Shown piece by piece: positions 62,380-64,000 of a DNA stretch of 64,000 bases. The notes beneath the pieces are model-generated. The model saw nothing but the letters and a program-made list of their open reading frames with translations, had not been told where the DNA came from and ran no database searches. Position numbers and translations under genes: made by a program. This stretch comes from Artocarpus heterophyllus (Eukaryota; Streptophyta; Magnoliopsida; Rosales; Moraceae): the NCBI GenBank assembly GCA_025403435.1, contig CM046338.1, positions 17,545,316 to 17,609,315 on the forward strand, read 5' to 3'. Within the stretch, counting starts at the first letter, position 1. Every line of letters starts with the position of its first letter.

Positions 62380-63735
62380 TGTTAGTTTTGGGCAATTTAT
62401 TAGAATTTGATAGGGTTTTATGTTCTTTTGTAGGTTTGGAGGAAAAGTGATGCATGATAACAAAGTATGAGGCAAAACAGACCGAAAAAAAACAAAAGTA
62501 GACTCGAGGACAAAATTGAGCCTAGACGTCAGCTTTTAGGCACCTAGGCGCTCTTGAAGATGAATTTTTATACAAAGAGACCCGAGAGCATAGAGTCTAG
62601 GTGTCATATTTGGGCGCCTAGGCGCCATCATGTGAAAAGAGGCTGACCAACAGTAGCGCCTAGGCGCTACTTTGAAGCCTAGGCGCTGTATTCATGAAGC
62701 CTAGGCGCCAGTTCAGAAAATGATACGCGGGCAAGTATAGTACCTAGGCGCTACAATCTTGGCGTCTAGGCGCCGTAATGAAGCCTAGGTACCAGAAAAT
62801 CGAGCCTAGGCGCCATTACGATCTCAATTCAAATTTTAGTATAATTTCATTCCAAAATTTTCCTTTAAGACCCTAGCCTATAAATAGAACATTATGAGGG
62901 GTTGAAACACGAATTTTGACAGAGAGAAACTGCATAAAAGAAGGGAGAAGACTCACTACTTTGGAGAAGAAGATTGATGCAACCCAGAGACGGAATCCAT
63001 CTCCCCATCCAACATACAGTTCTTTCCTTCTACTCATCATGTTAAGATATTATTTAGGACTATTTTAGTTTCATTAGGAACTAATTTTCTCTATTCTAGG
63101 GCTACGATGTAACCGAATTATGAATATTTACTTTGTTTAATTTAATTCAATTTCATGTTTATTCATTATCTATGCTGAGTATTTAATCTAATCTTAATGC
63201 TTGTAAAAGTTTGCGCACCTTTTGCATGATTTGTGATTTAATTTGAGGTTGAGAAGCGATAATTAAATTAGACCATGATTGAATGCCATGAGATCATCAT
63301 AGGATAGAGATATCTATGAGACTTGTGTAACACTATGAATTTCTTGTTCTTAATGAATCTTGGTAAGTTTAGAGTTTCCACAGAGCTGTAGGAAATTTGC
63401 TAACTAGGATAAATTATTAATGCTTGAGAAAGATTAATGACTACCTAAGAGAAATTTGTTATCGACATAGGAGTAAACATCAGTTGATTAAATTAGATAA
63501 TTTAAATAGGATTAATTTAGGTGAAATCGGATGCCCTAGTCTTTTGTTGTTTAGATTTTCATTTATATTTTTTTTTGTTTCGTTATTTTTATATTTTATA
63601 TTTGATTGTTCAAATAATTATAGAGTTAACCAATTTTGGTACTTAGCTAGATTAACGCAATTCTCGTGGGAACGATACTCTACTCACTCTTTATTACTTG
63701 TTAACGATACGTGTACTTGAGTTAGAAAATCCACA
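62380..63735 (+). mobile_element. LTR-like insertion (Athila/Tat-type, inferred)
   Basis: Begins near TGTTAGTTTTGGGCAATTTA, contains the CCTAGGCGC cluster and a CTATAAATAG TATA box near 62878-62887, and ends with GGGAACGATACTC...ACGATACGTGTACTTGA, a pattern I associate with Athila/Tat-type gypsy LTR ends. No partner LTR or protein domain is present, so this is probably a solo LTR or fragment. The 98-codon frame at 63424-63720 is inside it and not considered a gene. Confidence 0.45.
62515..62817. repeat. Cluster of about ten CCTAGGCGC-type motifs
   Basis: Variants of GCCTAGGCGC recur at irregular 20-60 bp spacing (about 62518, 62541, 62595, 62615, 62659, 62678, 62700, 62743, 62764, 62784, 62804). 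They include a perfect 14-bp palindrome at 62613-62626 and a perfect 20-bp palindrome at 62652-62671. Confidence 0.9.
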
Positions 63736-63736
63736 A

Positions 63737-64000
63737 GGGGTGGAAAAATTGACTTTGACATGAAGCAGCACTAGCGAGAACATGTAAGAATAGAGAGAGA
63801 GATAGATAAGGGGAAGAGAGAAAGGAAAAAAAAAAAGAATCTAGACTAAAACCAGATGAAAGAGGCGAGAGAGGAGGAGAGAGCAACAAAAATTCAAGTA
63901 TAGAGGTCATGTACCTGCCATAAAATTCAAGCGGATCCATGCACCCACTACAATCACTTAAAGATGTCATGTGCCCTATTTAAATTTTTAAAATTAATAG
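63737..64000. other. Right flank of the insertion, window end
   Basis: Direct-repeat copy 2 (63737-63770), then an AG-rich stretch (about 63788-63900, pyrimidine-rich on the minus strand) like the leaders of the other GC-rich blocks but inverted. No gene. Confidence 0.4.

Noticed and set aside
63424..63720. 98-codon plus-strand frame
   Set aside because: Falls in the LTR-like insertion, with hydrophobic low-complexity content and no recognisable domain.

Overview
The window is nuclear DNA from a flowering plant, very probably a eudicot and possibly a woody rosid. I cannot name the species. The genes are intron-rich with GT-AG junctions, the spacers are strongly AT-rich and full of simple repeats, and much of the window is transposable-element sequence. 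All gene models are read by eye from splice signals and protein similarity, with no transcript support.

Host genes, left to right. (1) Positions 2-4660 (+): the last 12 exons of a KDM3-type JmjC gene, closest to Arabidopsis JMJ24. Two of its expected iron ligands are replaced. (2) 5056-6853 (-): a three-exon PsbP-domain protein of the chloroplast lumen, 296 aa. (3) 8298-12818 (-): a three-exon INDETERMINATE-DOMAIN (IDD) C2H2 transcription factor, 544 aa. (4) 50657-54711 (-): a three-exon ELM2/SANT-type nuclear protein, 932 aa, of the family that, as I recall, neighbours JMJ24 in Arabidopsis. (5) 58501-58707 (-): a one-exon DVL/ROTUNDIFOLIA4-like small polypeptide, 68 aa.

The roughly 38 kb between IDD and the SANT gene is transposon territory. 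Its outstanding component is a structurally complete LTR retrotransposon at 13535-22521 on the minus strand. Its two 2,362-bp LTRs look identical, and it has a GAATG target duplication, a tRNA-iMet primer-binding site and a polypurine tract. It carries no gag or pol. In sense orientation it holds two intact intronless reading frames instead. One is a LONELY GUY (LOG)-like protein of 216 aa, the family that releases active cytokinin bases. The other is a 173-aa basic cysteine-rich protein whose motif order resembles the nucleic-acid-binding proteins of carla- and vitiviruses. I regard this as the candidate undescribed system: a recently mobile non-autonomous element whose whole coding payload is a hormone-enzyme homologue plus a virus-like nucleic-acid-binding protein.

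Other mobile DNA: a fold-back CACTA-type MITE (23546-23851); a dispersed short MITE family with a CTCTCACATGCTACAGTA-like core (seven places); a Mutator-like non-autonomous element (about 26324-29160) with a GC-rich pseudo-coding head and a body of about 86-bp repeats in higher-order arrangement; a relative of it at about 40630-41410; an old copia-like element without coding capacity (41411-47377); a long-TIR element (34685-35100); and several LTR remnants at 57.5-63.7 kb, one with a dense cluster of CCTAGGCGC palindromes. No tRNA, rRNA or CRISPR feature was seen.
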